Program-made: the position numbers and the translations under genes
The notes under the pieces: model-generated
What the model was told of the DNA's origin: nothing
The model's input: only the letters and a program-made list of their open reading frames with translations
Databases searched by the model: none
Origin: Adiantum capillus-veneris
Lineage: Eukaryota > Streptophyta > Polypodiopsida > Polypodiales > Pteridaceae
Direction of reading: 5' to 3'
Assembly (NCBI GenBank): GCA_014529385.2
Contig: CM043942.1
Span: 54,686,647 to 54,750,646, forward strand
DNA: 64,000 bases
In this document: positions 55,190 through 64,000 of the stretch, one piece after another
Numbering within the stretch: the stretch's first letter is position 1
How the letters are laid out: every line of letters starts with the position of its first letter

Positions 55190-56458
55190 ACTATGAATGA
55201 AGCATTAACCGTGGTGTGTGTACAAGGAATGGATGACTTCAAACACTCCCAACAAAAATAGCATATAGATTACCAAACAATCACTCAAGGATTAGCCAAG
55301 ATCACATCAAGCACTCTCACACGCATATAAAACATTTCTCTTAATTAACATAAGTAAGAGGAGGAGAGGTTACTAGCATGAAACAATTTGCACTCTAGAA
55401 TGTGCAAGAATAGAGTGAATGAATGAGCTTATGGGCTCATGGTGAGTGATACAAAGGCTCAATGGCTGAGGGAGGCTTGAAATTACAAAGGGAAGGCCTC
55501 TTTATATAGGAAGATAGTGATTAGGAGTGAGGTTAAGATACAAGTGTAATTTGTACAAATGAAGCTTGATTAGGGACATTCAACCAATGAAGAAGCTCCT
55601 TCCAAGTGATTTGTTGACCAATTAGCTCCATCATCACTTGTGTTGTCTTCACTCCTTCCTCCATAGCTTGAGTCCAAGAGCTTCCTTATTTTAAAATGTA
55701 AAGAATCTACAAAAATCAATACATATCTAGTAATAATAGAAAGGGGTTGAGTGAGAACTTATGAATTACAACAAGATTAAGCATGACTTGAGAGGTGATT
55801 AGAAGAGGAACTTTGATGGGTTTTTGAGCTTGAGAGAGAGGAGGAAGGAGAGGAGGGTGAGAAGACTAATGGCTGATTTAAAGAAGGTCTCAATGTGGAA
55901 AAGAAGGGTGTGTGTGTGTAAAGGTAGGGGGGTGGTCTCCACCACAGTTGAAAAAACTGCCGTCCACCATTTTGGCCATATCTCCTAGACCGTAGATGCA
56001 AAAATTATTAAAAAAATATGGCCAGAATCTTCAGCTCGTCAGTTACAACTTTGATGAGACAACTTTTCTTGGATCGGAGTGGAAGTATTTTTTTAAAATT
56101 CAACAAAATCATGTGTCTGGTTTCTTCCTTTACCAAGTCTTCCACTTGGGTCCCATTTGTTTGAATCATCATATGGCTCCAAAGCCATGATGATATGAGC
56201 CACTCATGACCCTTGAATCATGGGTGCATGGCTCCACAACCACATCATATCTTTTCTTTTCACATTTACATATTTTCCCTTCCCTTTACCACTAGGTTCT
56301 CCCTCTACCTTTCACCTCCGGTGAACTAGTCAAGAAAAAATCATTTTTTTAAAATTTTTCCAAGAGGTTGTTCTCACTCTTTCTTTTATTGTAAACCTCT
56401 AGAAGCAAGGAAAACCAACAAAATATGATAAACAAAAATTTGTGATAGGCTCGGATCA
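55003..56458 (-). mobile_element. Solo LTR (1456 bp) inside Element F integrase
   Basis: Starts TGACGAAGG, ends GCTCGGATCA, flanked by ACAC on both sides (54999-55002 and 56459-56462). Removing it rejoins the integrase reading (TAQFLYEYVFT to YGLPIELVSDRE). A minus-strand TATA-like TATATAAAGAGG (about 55496-55508) points to minus orientation. It contains an (AG)n tract (55124-55187). No internal genes remain. Confidence 0.75.
55124..55187. repeat. (AG)n microsatellite
   Basis: About 32 uninterrupted AG units inside the solo LTR. Confidence 0.92.
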
Positions 56459-56462
56459 ACAC

Positions 56463-57465
56463 GTTATGGCCTTCCAATCGAGCTGGTGAGTGATAGAGAG
56501 ACACACTTTGTAAATGAAGGTATCCAACATCTCTTAAATGAGTTTATGGTAATTCATCGCAAATCTGCACCCTATCATCCACAAGCCAATGGCCAAGCGG
56601 AAGCAACCAACAAAATATTGTGCACAGTTCTTACGAAACTGGTTAGTGAAACAAGAACAGATTGGGATCAGATGCTCTATTCGGCATTGTGGGCTTATCG
56701 AGTTGCATATAAAACAACACTCAATGCTACACCATTTAATATGGTATATGGGTTAAATGCAGTATTGCCTATTGACTTTTTGATCCACACACTAAGGGTA
56801 GCCACACAATTGGACTGGACGGGGCATGAACTTTCAGAACGGTTAGAGGACCTTGAAAAATTAGATGAGTTATGACTCAATGTTGTAGCAGCCATATATG
56901 CAAAAAAAAAAGACAACAGAAAGAGTTTTTTGACAAACATGTCAATAATAAGGACTTTAAAATGGGAGACTATGTCTTAGTATACACCCTTAAACAGCAT
57001 GCCAAAAAGCTAAAGAAAAGGGGAATGGGGCCTTATTTGATCCAAGAAATATCGTCCAGTGGAGCAGTAAAACTGTCGACTCTAGATGGAAAAGAAATGC
57101 CAAACTGGATTAGTGGGTGTCGTTTAAAAAAATATCATCTACCTTTAACACCGGAAATGTTGTTTCAATTGCATTATGGAAAAGCCTATAGACAGGAACA
57201 ACAAAGAATTCAGGACCAGGCACAACAAGAAGCCAAGGAACGGATTGCTAAACGAAAGCAGTTTCTCAGGACAATAAACGTGGTCACCCCAATCATGACT
57301 GACGAATATCCTCTTTCGACATCCCAAACAAACGAAGCGGATATACAAAGCGAAGAATTAGCAAATACCATGACAGACTTTAGGGCTCAGGACGATAGCA
57401 TCATTGACGACTTGGAAGATACGTGGTGTAGTCCTTACATAAAAGCTTATGCAGGCACAAAATAA
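56463..57465 (+). pseudogene. Element F integrase core (second part) and GPY/F tail
   Basis: Continues the core: YGLPIELVSDRETHF (second Asp), PYHPQANGQAEATNK (Glu), WAYRVAYKTTLNATPF and VYGLNAVLPIDF. A frameshift at the A10 run (about 56901-56910) leads to RQQKEFFDKHVNNKDFKMGD and the GPY/F module (RGMGPYLIQEISSSGAVKL, DGKEMPNWISGCRLKKYH), then a charged helix (QQRIQDQAQQEAKERIAKRK) and an acidic tail ending at TAA 57463-57465. The frame after this stop is the same as that of the protease that follows. Confidence 0.9.
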
Positions 57466-58179
57466 GTTGAAATCTATGCATTGCTTGACACTGCAGCAAA
57501 AATGAGTGTCATCAGCTTTGAGCTCTTTCAGAAACTTGGACCAATGAGGACGATCCCAGAGACACACCGGTTGAAAGTAGCATCGGGTGATGAGGTGACC
57601 ACGTTGTGGTCTATTATAATACCAATCATAGTGCAGGCACACCAGTACACTACAAAATTCCATGTACTGCCACCAAGTAAATCAGCAACGCCGTGTATCT
57701 TAGCAATGTCATGGATGAAAGCTAACAGGGTATTCATTGATTTGGATACTAATGAAGCACTGTTCCGAAATGACAACTTTTCAGAACCCTTCTTATCATA
57801 TAACCAATACATGTCAAGGAGGAAACAGAAGTCAATACAACCACAAGGATATGCCCAACAACAAACAGAGTTTACAAGTCCAGCAACGTCTTATCAAAAA
57901 TCAACAACCATGCAGGGAATCAGGCAAGTTTGGGTGCGGCGTACAGATCTGGCCGAGGCACAATTACATCAAAAGAGGAAATACAAAGTTTGGATAAGGC
58001 AAGACAGCCTAATTCCTATAAAAAAGGGGGCAGAAAAACAGACAAAACACCAAAAGCCAGCAAAACTTCAAAGAACCACAGTCAAAATCGGTCGATTACG
58101 CAACGGACTATATTGGTATGGCGGCCAAAATTGCCAATTCAAAACAGGCCAACAACACAAGAAGGGAGGCCAAAGATGA
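57466..58179 (+). CDS. Element F retropepsin-like domain, downstream of integrase
   Basis: After one stop the same frame reads VEIYALLDTAAKMSVISFEL (aspartic protease active-site loop, DTAA in place of DTGA), LKVASGDEVTTLWSIIIPII, then CILAMSWMKANRVFIDLDTN, corresponding to the retropepsin ILG.DWL...VDID strand. These three blocks have the order and spacing of a retroviral-type protease of about 100 residues. A Gln/Lys-rich basic tail (57850-58179) follows. Retropepsin cleaves the polyprotein; normally it lies between Gag and RT. The Ala in DTAA may reduce activity or be decay. Alternative: a displaced fragment of another element. Confidence 0.75.
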   Translation, partial: VEIYALLDTAAKMSVISFELFQKLGPMRTIPETHRLKVASGDEVTTLWSIIIPIIVQAHQYTTKFHVLPPSKSATPCILAMSWMKANRVFIDLDTNEALFRNDNFSEPFLSYNQYMSRRKQKSIQPQGYAQQQTEFTSPATSYQKSTTMQGIRQVWVRRTDLAEAQLHQKRKYKVWIRQDSLIPIKKGAEKQTKHQKPAKLQRTTVKIGRLRNGLYWYGGQNCQFKTGQQHKKGGQR

Positions 58180-58654
58180 CCATCGAGCAGTTATCTACAA
58201 CTGTCAATGTCAAGCCACATCATGCAAACAGCACGAGGAAACAAACAGAATCAACAACAAAAACTACAAGGATCTATAAGACCCAAGTCATCAAAGGAGA
58301 AAGAAAAAATGTTCCACTAGAAAATGTAACAAAATATACGACAATATCGACTTCAAAGGATCCACATACGCCAATTCAAAACCAGTGGAAAACAATCAAA
58401 CAAAGAGCGGCAGATTTACAACTACTCCTTGCAAAGAAAATCTGCCAACCAACTCAAGCTACCACAGGAAACCTCAACGACAAATGCCAATAAGCGAATC
58501 GCTTATACCTTCCTCTTACACCGCATAAATTCTTTCTACATGCATTGACTGCACATGCATATAGGGCTATATTACAAGGCCTGCATTAGCACGAGTTCAC
58601 ACCCATGCACAGCATATACCCTTGACGATACCCTGTCGTCCGGGAGGACTACAA
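58180..58654 (+). other. Basic, Lys/Thr/Gln-rich open frame and 3' untranslated sequence
   Basis: A second frame (57930-58493) is rich in Lys, Thr, Gln and Asn and has no recognised domain; it may be the continuation of the protease tail after a frameshift or simply A-rich sequence. Stops follow. Confidence 0.4.
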
Positions 58655-58670
58655 CTAGGAGGGGGGGAGG
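58655..58670 (+). promoter_or_regulatory. Polypurine tract of Element F
   Basis: AGGAGGGGGGGAGG (about 58656-58669) is the strongest polypurine run after the pol region and is followed within ten bases by a possible LTR start (TGCGGACTC, 58679). Confidence 0.7.
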
Positions 58671-58678
58671 CATTCCAA

Positions 58679-59640
58679 ATGCGGACTCATGACTCATGTC
58701 ATATATTAGAGGGCAATGTTTGTGAGCAATTTTTCAATCATTTTTGCATTTTATTGTGTGATTTTGGGAAAAAAAATATGCCCTCATAATTAATCAGAAT
58801 TGGGAACCAAATCATCACACATGAGCCCCTAGGGATGTGTATAGACTATAAAGAGAGTCAAATCTGCCCAAAAAACGTCTAAAAACAGCAAAAAATAGGC
58901 CAAGATTGACGATTATGAGTGAGAATGTACATAGACGAGAAAAATGTGAGCTACAAAGTGTTTTGCTTTTCATAGGTATTTTTATAGGTTAGAATTGCTA
59001 TTTTCGGGTTATTTTGGGATTTATTTGCTTTATTTTAGCCATTTTCTAGCAAAAATTATAAAAAAAAATTCCTTAATCCACATGGAAACACAAAAGAAGA
59101 GATGCTGATCGGAGAAAGGTAAAGAAGACATAGAAAAAATAGGGACTGCAAAGGTGACAGGGCAAAATGACCACCGTCATGAAGGGACCTCCAACAGGAG
59201 AAATCTACAAAAATTGTAGAACTGGAGCAAACGAGGTCCAAATCAAGAAATTTGCGAGCCTAAACTGCATCTCGCAAAAAGTTATGGCCACAGGTAAAAG
59301 ATGGGAAAATTTTGTGTCGGAGTCTCGATTACATATAGAGAGGCTAGGCTAGAAATCTCTCATTTGAGCCATTTTCCATTATGAGAGAGAGAGAGCTCCC
59401 TACAGCAGTTGAGACTTCCAGAAGCTCATCCATCACGCACGGTCACCAGATCGACATCAGATATGAGAGGTACGCTCATCAACACTGACTCTAAGTGTTG
59501 TTTACTTCAGTTAGTCGCAAAACCTCGCCAGCATCACAATCACAACCTGTGCACACATACGATAGACCGGTTGTTAGGGAGACCTAGAGGCCACCAAATG
59601 GAACCAAAATTGAAAGACACAATGCCTATAGATTAGGGAT
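58679..59640 (+). repeat. Candidate 3' LTR of Element F
   Basis: Placed by position after the polypurine tract, with a TATA-like TATAAAG at 58847-58853. The 3' boundary is a guess, and I could not align it convincingly with the 46065-46625 remnant; distant similarity near CACTGACTCTAAGTGTTGTT may exist. Short frames inside are not supported as genes. Confidence 0.35.
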
Positions 59641-61256
59641 CAAGCCTATGACCTCGGAAAGCGCGAAGGAAGCCGCTCAGAAAACCTTAATTTCACAAGA
59701 CCTGCAAAAGGGCAACTGAACCAAGGTGATCGAAAATGAGCCAAAACTCATAGACAGCAAGCCAATAACCTCGACAAACCGACTGAAGGGTTAGATCATG
59801 AAAAAGTTCGTCAAAACGGAGCCTAAAGTCCCTATCTGATGGAAACTGCACAAAGCATCACGATACTCTAACGGGCCGACTAAATGACAAAATGACACCA
59901 AATTTAACAAGGTACATCCAAAAGAGGTCAACTACGAGATGGAATGTGTCCACTCAGGAAAAAAGCTCTTCCAGTAGGACAAATGCCAGCAACAGGCCAG
60001 AAAGATGTCAAAATGGTCATTTTTCGTGTTGTAAACACCAAAACAACAACCGACTGCTTTGATGGAAGGTCAAAAGGAAATAAAAGAAAGCCGGAGTCAT
60101 ACAATGACCAAAAGGAATGGCGACCATCACCTAAGTGGTCTACTTCGACTCCAGGACTAGCTAAGTGCTGCAAACAGAGAGTACACTCTTCTAAATTGAT
60201 TAAAACTTGATGTGTGTGTCTAGGAGAGCCTATTAACACCATTGTGGTCAACTAACATAAAAAAAAACTGATAAAAATGACTAAGTACTAGTCTATCGCG
60301 ATAGACTTGAATTTACAATTAGACAAGTAAAATTTTGATTTTGGCTTCATGAGGAGTTCTAACAAGGAATATTAACCACCATTATCAAATCAAAGTGCAA
60401 AAGGGATCTCTTTTGGCCAAATAACCTAGTCTATCGCGATAGACTTGCTACTACAATATTTGGGGGAAAGACTTTTCAAAATTTTCACAAAACAGACTTG
60501 GGAAAGCACATGAAGGCAATACACCAAATTTGGTGACAAGATGGACTCATATGGCAAGCCGAGAAATACATGACGACAACTCAGAGTCAGAACAGGACAT
60601 CTCAAGGGCAGACAGTTAAAATTCACATGTGAGAGGTCAAGAAACCTTACATCAACTTGGAGAAGGTAGACAGATGATCACAGAGCCAAAAAATGACAAA
60701 TTGACACTGAGTACAGTCTATCGCGATAGACTAAGCAGAGGGATACTAGGCCATCTAACCAAAAATTTGAATTAACAGTTGGATTCAACATGATGCAAGA
60801 AGACTACCCACTAAGTTTGAGCCCAAAACAACACAAAATGAAGGAGATAGACCAACATCTCCTTGGAAGGAATGTGGAAAAAATGGGAGTTGATCCAAAA
60901 AGGGGTCACTTGACATTTGAGGTGAAAATGGGATCAGATCATGTGCAAGGTATGAAAACCAATTGGTGGAGGCACAACTGCAAAATAGGACCCTTGTCAA
61001 AAGATGGCTAGTCTATCGCGATAGACTGAGCAAAAGTTGCAAATGAACTGATTTTCAATTTGGGATTATAGAGTGACCTTACATGCCCTATGAACATACA
61101 CCACACAAAATTTCAAGGCATTTGGACTTGTTCTCCTTCACCAACAACATTAATTTGAAGCCGTCAGAGTCGCACAATGGAAGAGCTTGTCTATCTGCTA
61201 ACATTTTACCTTAACTCATCTTGGGACTAAGAAGGCTCATCTAGATGCATGATTAA
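59641..61256 (+). repeat. Non-coding leader-like region with the same 18-bp palindrome, four copies
   Basis: AGTCTATCGCGATAGACT is exact at 60290-60307, 60428-60445, 60715-60732 and 61010-61027 (spacing 138, 287 and 295 bp). The phrase ACACCAAATTT / ACAAAATTTCAAGGCATTTG recurs (59893, 60522, 61101) as in 46645-48280. It therefore shares a repeat family with the Element F leader. No gene is seen. Confidence 0.85.
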
Positions 61257-62321
61257 GTGGTAATCAATTTAGAAGAGAAGTACTATGTTTGTACATTAAC
61301 TGTTAATTGTGAATACAGGATCCATGGATGCTTCTCTGGGGAAAAGAAAAGGCAAGAACCAACGGAAGGTGCAATACCCTATGCACTTCTACCCAATTCA
61401 CTAAAGCCAGCGGCCACCTGGATACTTGCAGACGTGCAACAGGCAGCAGCCTTTCAGATCTATCAAGGTTCATATGTGGATGACAAAAGAAATTTAGTGG
61501 ATACAGTGATGATCCCCAAGGAGGCAGAAAATTACTTGAAAAGATCACCGCAAAGGTCATGGCTCAAAAAAGTTGGCTTATGGAACTTTGTATCACTACC
61601 ACCAGTAGGGATAGATTTCAAGAGGGTACAACACCTAATTGAGACTATCCAAGAAGATGGAACTTGCAGAGTGGCAGGCATGGATAATGAAGTGATGGAG
61701 ATCCAGATCACCAAAGAAATCATCAAGGAGGCATTGAAATTGTCTGATCAAGGAGCCAACATGAGAGAAAGAAGGAAAAACCTCACAGTCTACTTGCAAA
61801 AGTCCAAACTACCATCTTTTGAACTCATAGCAAACCCGGAAGTAAGAGAACTGACACAGATCTATAGTCAGTGTTTGTTGAGCTACAGCAAAAGACCGCC
61901 AAGATACACTACACCACACGGGAGCATCTCAACCACACTGACATGGGCTATGGGAATGACCCATGAGTTCTATATAGATCACGCATCATATCTGTTTGAA
62001 GAAGTGACAAAGCTAAGGCAGGACAAGCCAAATTACATTGCAGGAGGAGAAGTCCTCACCAGAATCATATACCAGGCCATAGGCGCGGCAGATCAGCTAC
62101 CACCTGCTCCCCATCAAAACGATTGGCTGGTGTTAAGAGAGAATATCGAAGACAGATCACAAAGGAAAGTACCGGCCTCTATTAACACCATTGGAGGACG
62201 CAGGCTGGAAAGAGTAACAAGAAGTGCACAAGAAAAGATGGAAGAAGAAAGAAGAACTGAAGAGGAAGATGTCCGACTAAAGAAGCGGAAATGGAAAACA
62301 ACACCAGGTTGCAGAAGATAG
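61257..62321 (+). CDS. Unrecognised transposon-associated protein, N-terminal frame
   Basis: A 354-residue open frame, the longest uninterrupted non-pol frame. The true start is uncertain: residues 1-25 look unlike coding sequence, and Met codons later are possible. The middle is well patterned: GAIPYALLPNSLKPAATWIL, GIDFKRVQHLIETIQEDGTC, ITKEIIKEALKLSDQ, LTWAMGMTHEFYIDHASYLF, GGEVLTRIIYQAIGAAD. The C-terminus is highly charged (EKMEEERRTEEEDVRLKKRK). Layout recalls the putative plant transposon protein family and the extra ORF upstream of gag in Ogre/Tat elements, but I cannot assign it. It overlaps the next frame by 31 bp, suggesting a frameshift. Confidence 0.55.
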   Translation: MVINLEEKYYVCTLTVNCEYRIHGCFSGEKKRQEPTEGAIPYALLPNSLKPAATWILADVQQAAAFQIYQGSYVDDKRNLVDTVMIPKEAENYLKRSPQRSWLKKVGLWNFVSLPPVGIDFKRVQHLIETIQEDGTCRVAGMDNEVMEIQITKEIIKEALKLSDQGANMRERRKNLTVYLQKSKLPSFELIANPEVRELTQIYSQCLLSYSKRPPRYTTPHGSISTTLTWAMGMTHEFYIDHASYLFEEVTKLRQDKPNYIAGGEVLTRIIYQAIGAADQLPPAPHQNDWLVLRENIEDRSQRKVPASINTIGGRRLERVTRSAQEKMEEERRTEEEDVRLKKRKWKTTPGCRR

Positions 62322-63310
62322 TAAAAATGGAAAGGATGCTAGAAGGATTTGTTCTAGAGAGATCTCTACGAGGCGATGTAGGCGCCACTTGGAAACCTTC
62401 TAGTAGCACTTACACACTGAGAACGAAGAATAAAAACAACCCAGCTTTTGAGTTGGACTGGTTCGAGAGGTACATCCAAGAAAGAAATGCTAGGGACGAA
62501 CCAGAATTGCTACTAGAAGAGGAGGATCTCCAAACTTTGAGAGATCAGTTGAGGCCAACTTCACGAGATCAGGAAACACCACCGCCATCTCCAAGGCCAG
62601 AGACAAGTGAGAGGCAATCTACCCCACCTGCTGACTCTCCTTTGCATTCAGAAAGCTCACATCGTGATGAGAGAGTTCATACACCACCCAGTGAAGAAGA
62701 AGAAGAAGAAAGAACAGATGGTCACCCAAACACTGGAACCATATCACAAATCGATAAAGGCAAGAAAAAGGAGGTGGATCAGACAAAAGATAAAGCTTCC
62801 TCCTCTCAAGAAATTGAGCTGGAAGCTACTATAGATGAAGATTTGCAGTCAATGGAGACAATACTAAACCGAACAAGACTGCACAGTCAATGGTTAGCTG
62901 ATCAGAACAGGTCCAACAAAACGAAGTTAGAAAAAACCCATCAAGAAGTTATGAGACTGCAGGAGCAAAGAGATGACACTCTAAAATTGATCAGCATCAG
63001 AGATGCTGAGATCTTGGGAATCAAAAGCACGGTAAATCTCCTCAAAGACAATTTACAGGAGTTTGAAGATTTCAATGCCATTTGTGAAGATACAATCAAC
63101 GTATTCCTTGAAGATGTCAGTGACAAAGATGAACACATCCATAAGTTGGAAAAAGAAAAGCAAGATGCGCTGGAGACAGTCAAAAGTTTGCAAGTCGTCA
63201 TCGATGACTTACAAATTGAAGTCAAAGATTTGAGGGCAGTAACAGATATACAAGCAAGGGAAATCGAACGAGGTAAGAAACAAAAAACGTCGCTACCAAA
63301 ACACCGGTAG
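62291..63310 (+). CDS. Coiled-coil protein, middle frame
   Basis: A 339-residue frame continuing the previous one: a folded-looking start (MERMLEGFVLERSLRGDVGA, ELDWFERYIQERNARDEPEL), a Pro/Ser/Glu-rich linker (about residues 95-165), then about 170 residues of strong coiled coil (TKLEKTHQEVMRLQEQRDDT, HIHKLEKEKQDALETVKSLQ). No enzyme motif. It runs into the next frame at about 63310, so together these likely formed one protein of more than 900 residues. Confidence 0.55.
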   Translation: MENNTRLQKIVKMERMLEGFVLERSLRGDVGATWKPSSSTYTLRTKNKNNPAFELDWFERYIQERNARDEPELLLEEEDLQTLRDQLRPTSRDQETPPPSPRPETSERQSTPPADSPLHSESSHRDERVHTPPSEEEEEERTDGHPNTGTISQIDKGKKKEVDQTKDKASSSQEIELEATIDEDLQSMETILNRTRLHSQWLADQNRSNKTKLEKTHQEVMRLQEQRDDTLKLISIRDAEILGIKSTVNLLKDNLQEFEDFNAICEDTINVFLEDVSDKDEHIHKLEKEKQDALETVKSLQVVIDDLQIEVKDLRAVTDIQAREIERGKKQKTSLPKHR

Positions 63311-63327
63311 TCCACCCACAAGAAGAA

Positions 63328-64000
63328 GTGGCTGCACTGAAGAGGGAGCTGGAGTTGGAAAGAAAACAGCGCTTAATGATAGCCGAAAGTGCTCTTAGAG
63401 CAGAGGATCAACTACAAAGGCAAAGTTCAGACTTACAAAGTGAACAGCAACAAGGACCAGCTCCTGACAGTGAAATGGAAAGCATTGTTTCCAAATCACT
63501 CAGGGAAGAAAATGAAAACTTTCACATCAGGGTAAAGCAGTTAGAGGAGTCTGCAGCTCAAAAAGAGATGGAATTTCAAGCTCTCCAAATCAATAGTAGA
63601 ACAATGGCTGCGCAAATCGCAAGTCTTCAAACTGCAAGGCAACACCAAGGACAGGTACGAGTGCACTTGGAGCAAGCAGCCACGGATTTGGCTGGACTCG
63701 CCGAAGTATATGGGGGTCAAGATGACTACGAGGGAGAATCAGATGATCAGGAAGCCCCAGATACACAAACTGATCAAACTAGCTCCAAAGACAAGAAATA
63801 GACGAAGATTCGGTCACGAGATTGGAAGAGCAGAGGCTGGCCGAGCAAATGGAAAAACAATCAGAGATGATATGGTACAAGGCAATGCAACTAGAAAAGG
63901 AGATGCTACAAGGGCTCTCCAGATCATGCAAAACAGCAGCAAAGCTACGGGAGGAATGGAATGCCCCTATGTTACCCTATGCTCTGCTGAAATACGAAAC
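63328..64000 (+). CDS. Coiled-coil protein, C-terminal frames, cut by window end
   Basis: A 157-residue frame (63328-63801) of continuous coiled coil (LKRELELERKQRLMIAESAL, NFHIRVKQLEESAAQKEMEF) with an acidic end (GGQDDYEGESDDQEAPDTQT). After the stop at 63799-63801 the next frame continues in the same style to the window edge (RLEEQRLAEQMEKQSEMIWY), so one more frameshift is likely. It is the extension of 61257-63310. Confidence 0.5.

Noticed and set aside
58679-59640. Assigning this as a proven 3' LTR paired with 46065-46625
   Set aside because: I could not align the two by eye; only its position after a polypurine tract supports it, so it is listed at low confidence.

Overview
This window is a stretch of nuclear DNA from a land plant with a large, transposon-dominated genome. 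The evidence is Ty3/gypsy chromoviruses with initiator-tRNA-Met primer sites, a Tat/Athila-like Ty3 element with a tRNA-Asp-type primer site, Ty1/copia remnants, LINEs of the plant type (DUF4283-like ORF1, APE-RT-zf-RVT ORF2) and intron-like breaks. The clade cannot be fixed from sequence alone; a fern, lycophyte or gymnosperm would fit. There is no operon, CRISPR array or prokaryotic gene, and no intact host gene was recognised. Almost every reading frame is a retroelement, mostly broken.

Layout. 1-5735: minus-strand pieces of a chromovirus (RT/RNase H at 1-1005, gag at about 4965-5735), separated by about 4 kb holding unrecognised coding-like segments on both strands and a duplicated (CT)n block. 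5740-6716: a plus-strand gag-side fragment of the Tat-like family. 6717-28605: one old plus-strand copia element carrying two nested chromoviruses of the same family. Element A (plus, 6830-18991) has 5-bp target duplications (ACCAC), three LTRs of 1633-1634 bp and a 1.4-kb foldback element inside pol. Element B (minus, 19746-28320) has a target duplication AATGT/TATGT and carries a 736-bp solo LTR. 28612-29830: a LINE 3' fragment. 30108-30520: a MITE-like inverted-repeat element. 30600-31300: an unrecognised gene fragment followed by an 80-bp tandem repeat. 33355-33520: another Tat-like scrap. 34499-34698: 200 N, then C-rich DNA.

34940-41451: a nearly full-length GC-rich LINE with many breaks. 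41455-43800: copia remnants with a short LTR. 43804-46063: an internally deleted minus-strand Ty3 element with a structured 27-bp minisatellite. 46065-about 58700: a plus-strand Tat/Athila-like Ty3 element (Element F) with unusual features: two zinc-binding integrase-type modules, and a retropepsin downstream of integrase in the same frame. It is interrupted by a 1456-bp solo LTR. 59640-61256: a non-coding stretch with repeats of an 18-bp palindrome that also occurs in the 5' leader of Element F. 61257-64000: long coiled-coil reading frames running off the end.

The most unusual signals are the RT-RH-IN-PR order in Element F, its paired zinc-binding modules, the conserved AGTCTATCGCGATAGACT palindrome recurring at about 296-bp spacing, the exact 177-bp palindrome array inside the foldback element, the arm-covarying minisatellite at 44464-44693, and the three-LTR rearrangement of Element A.
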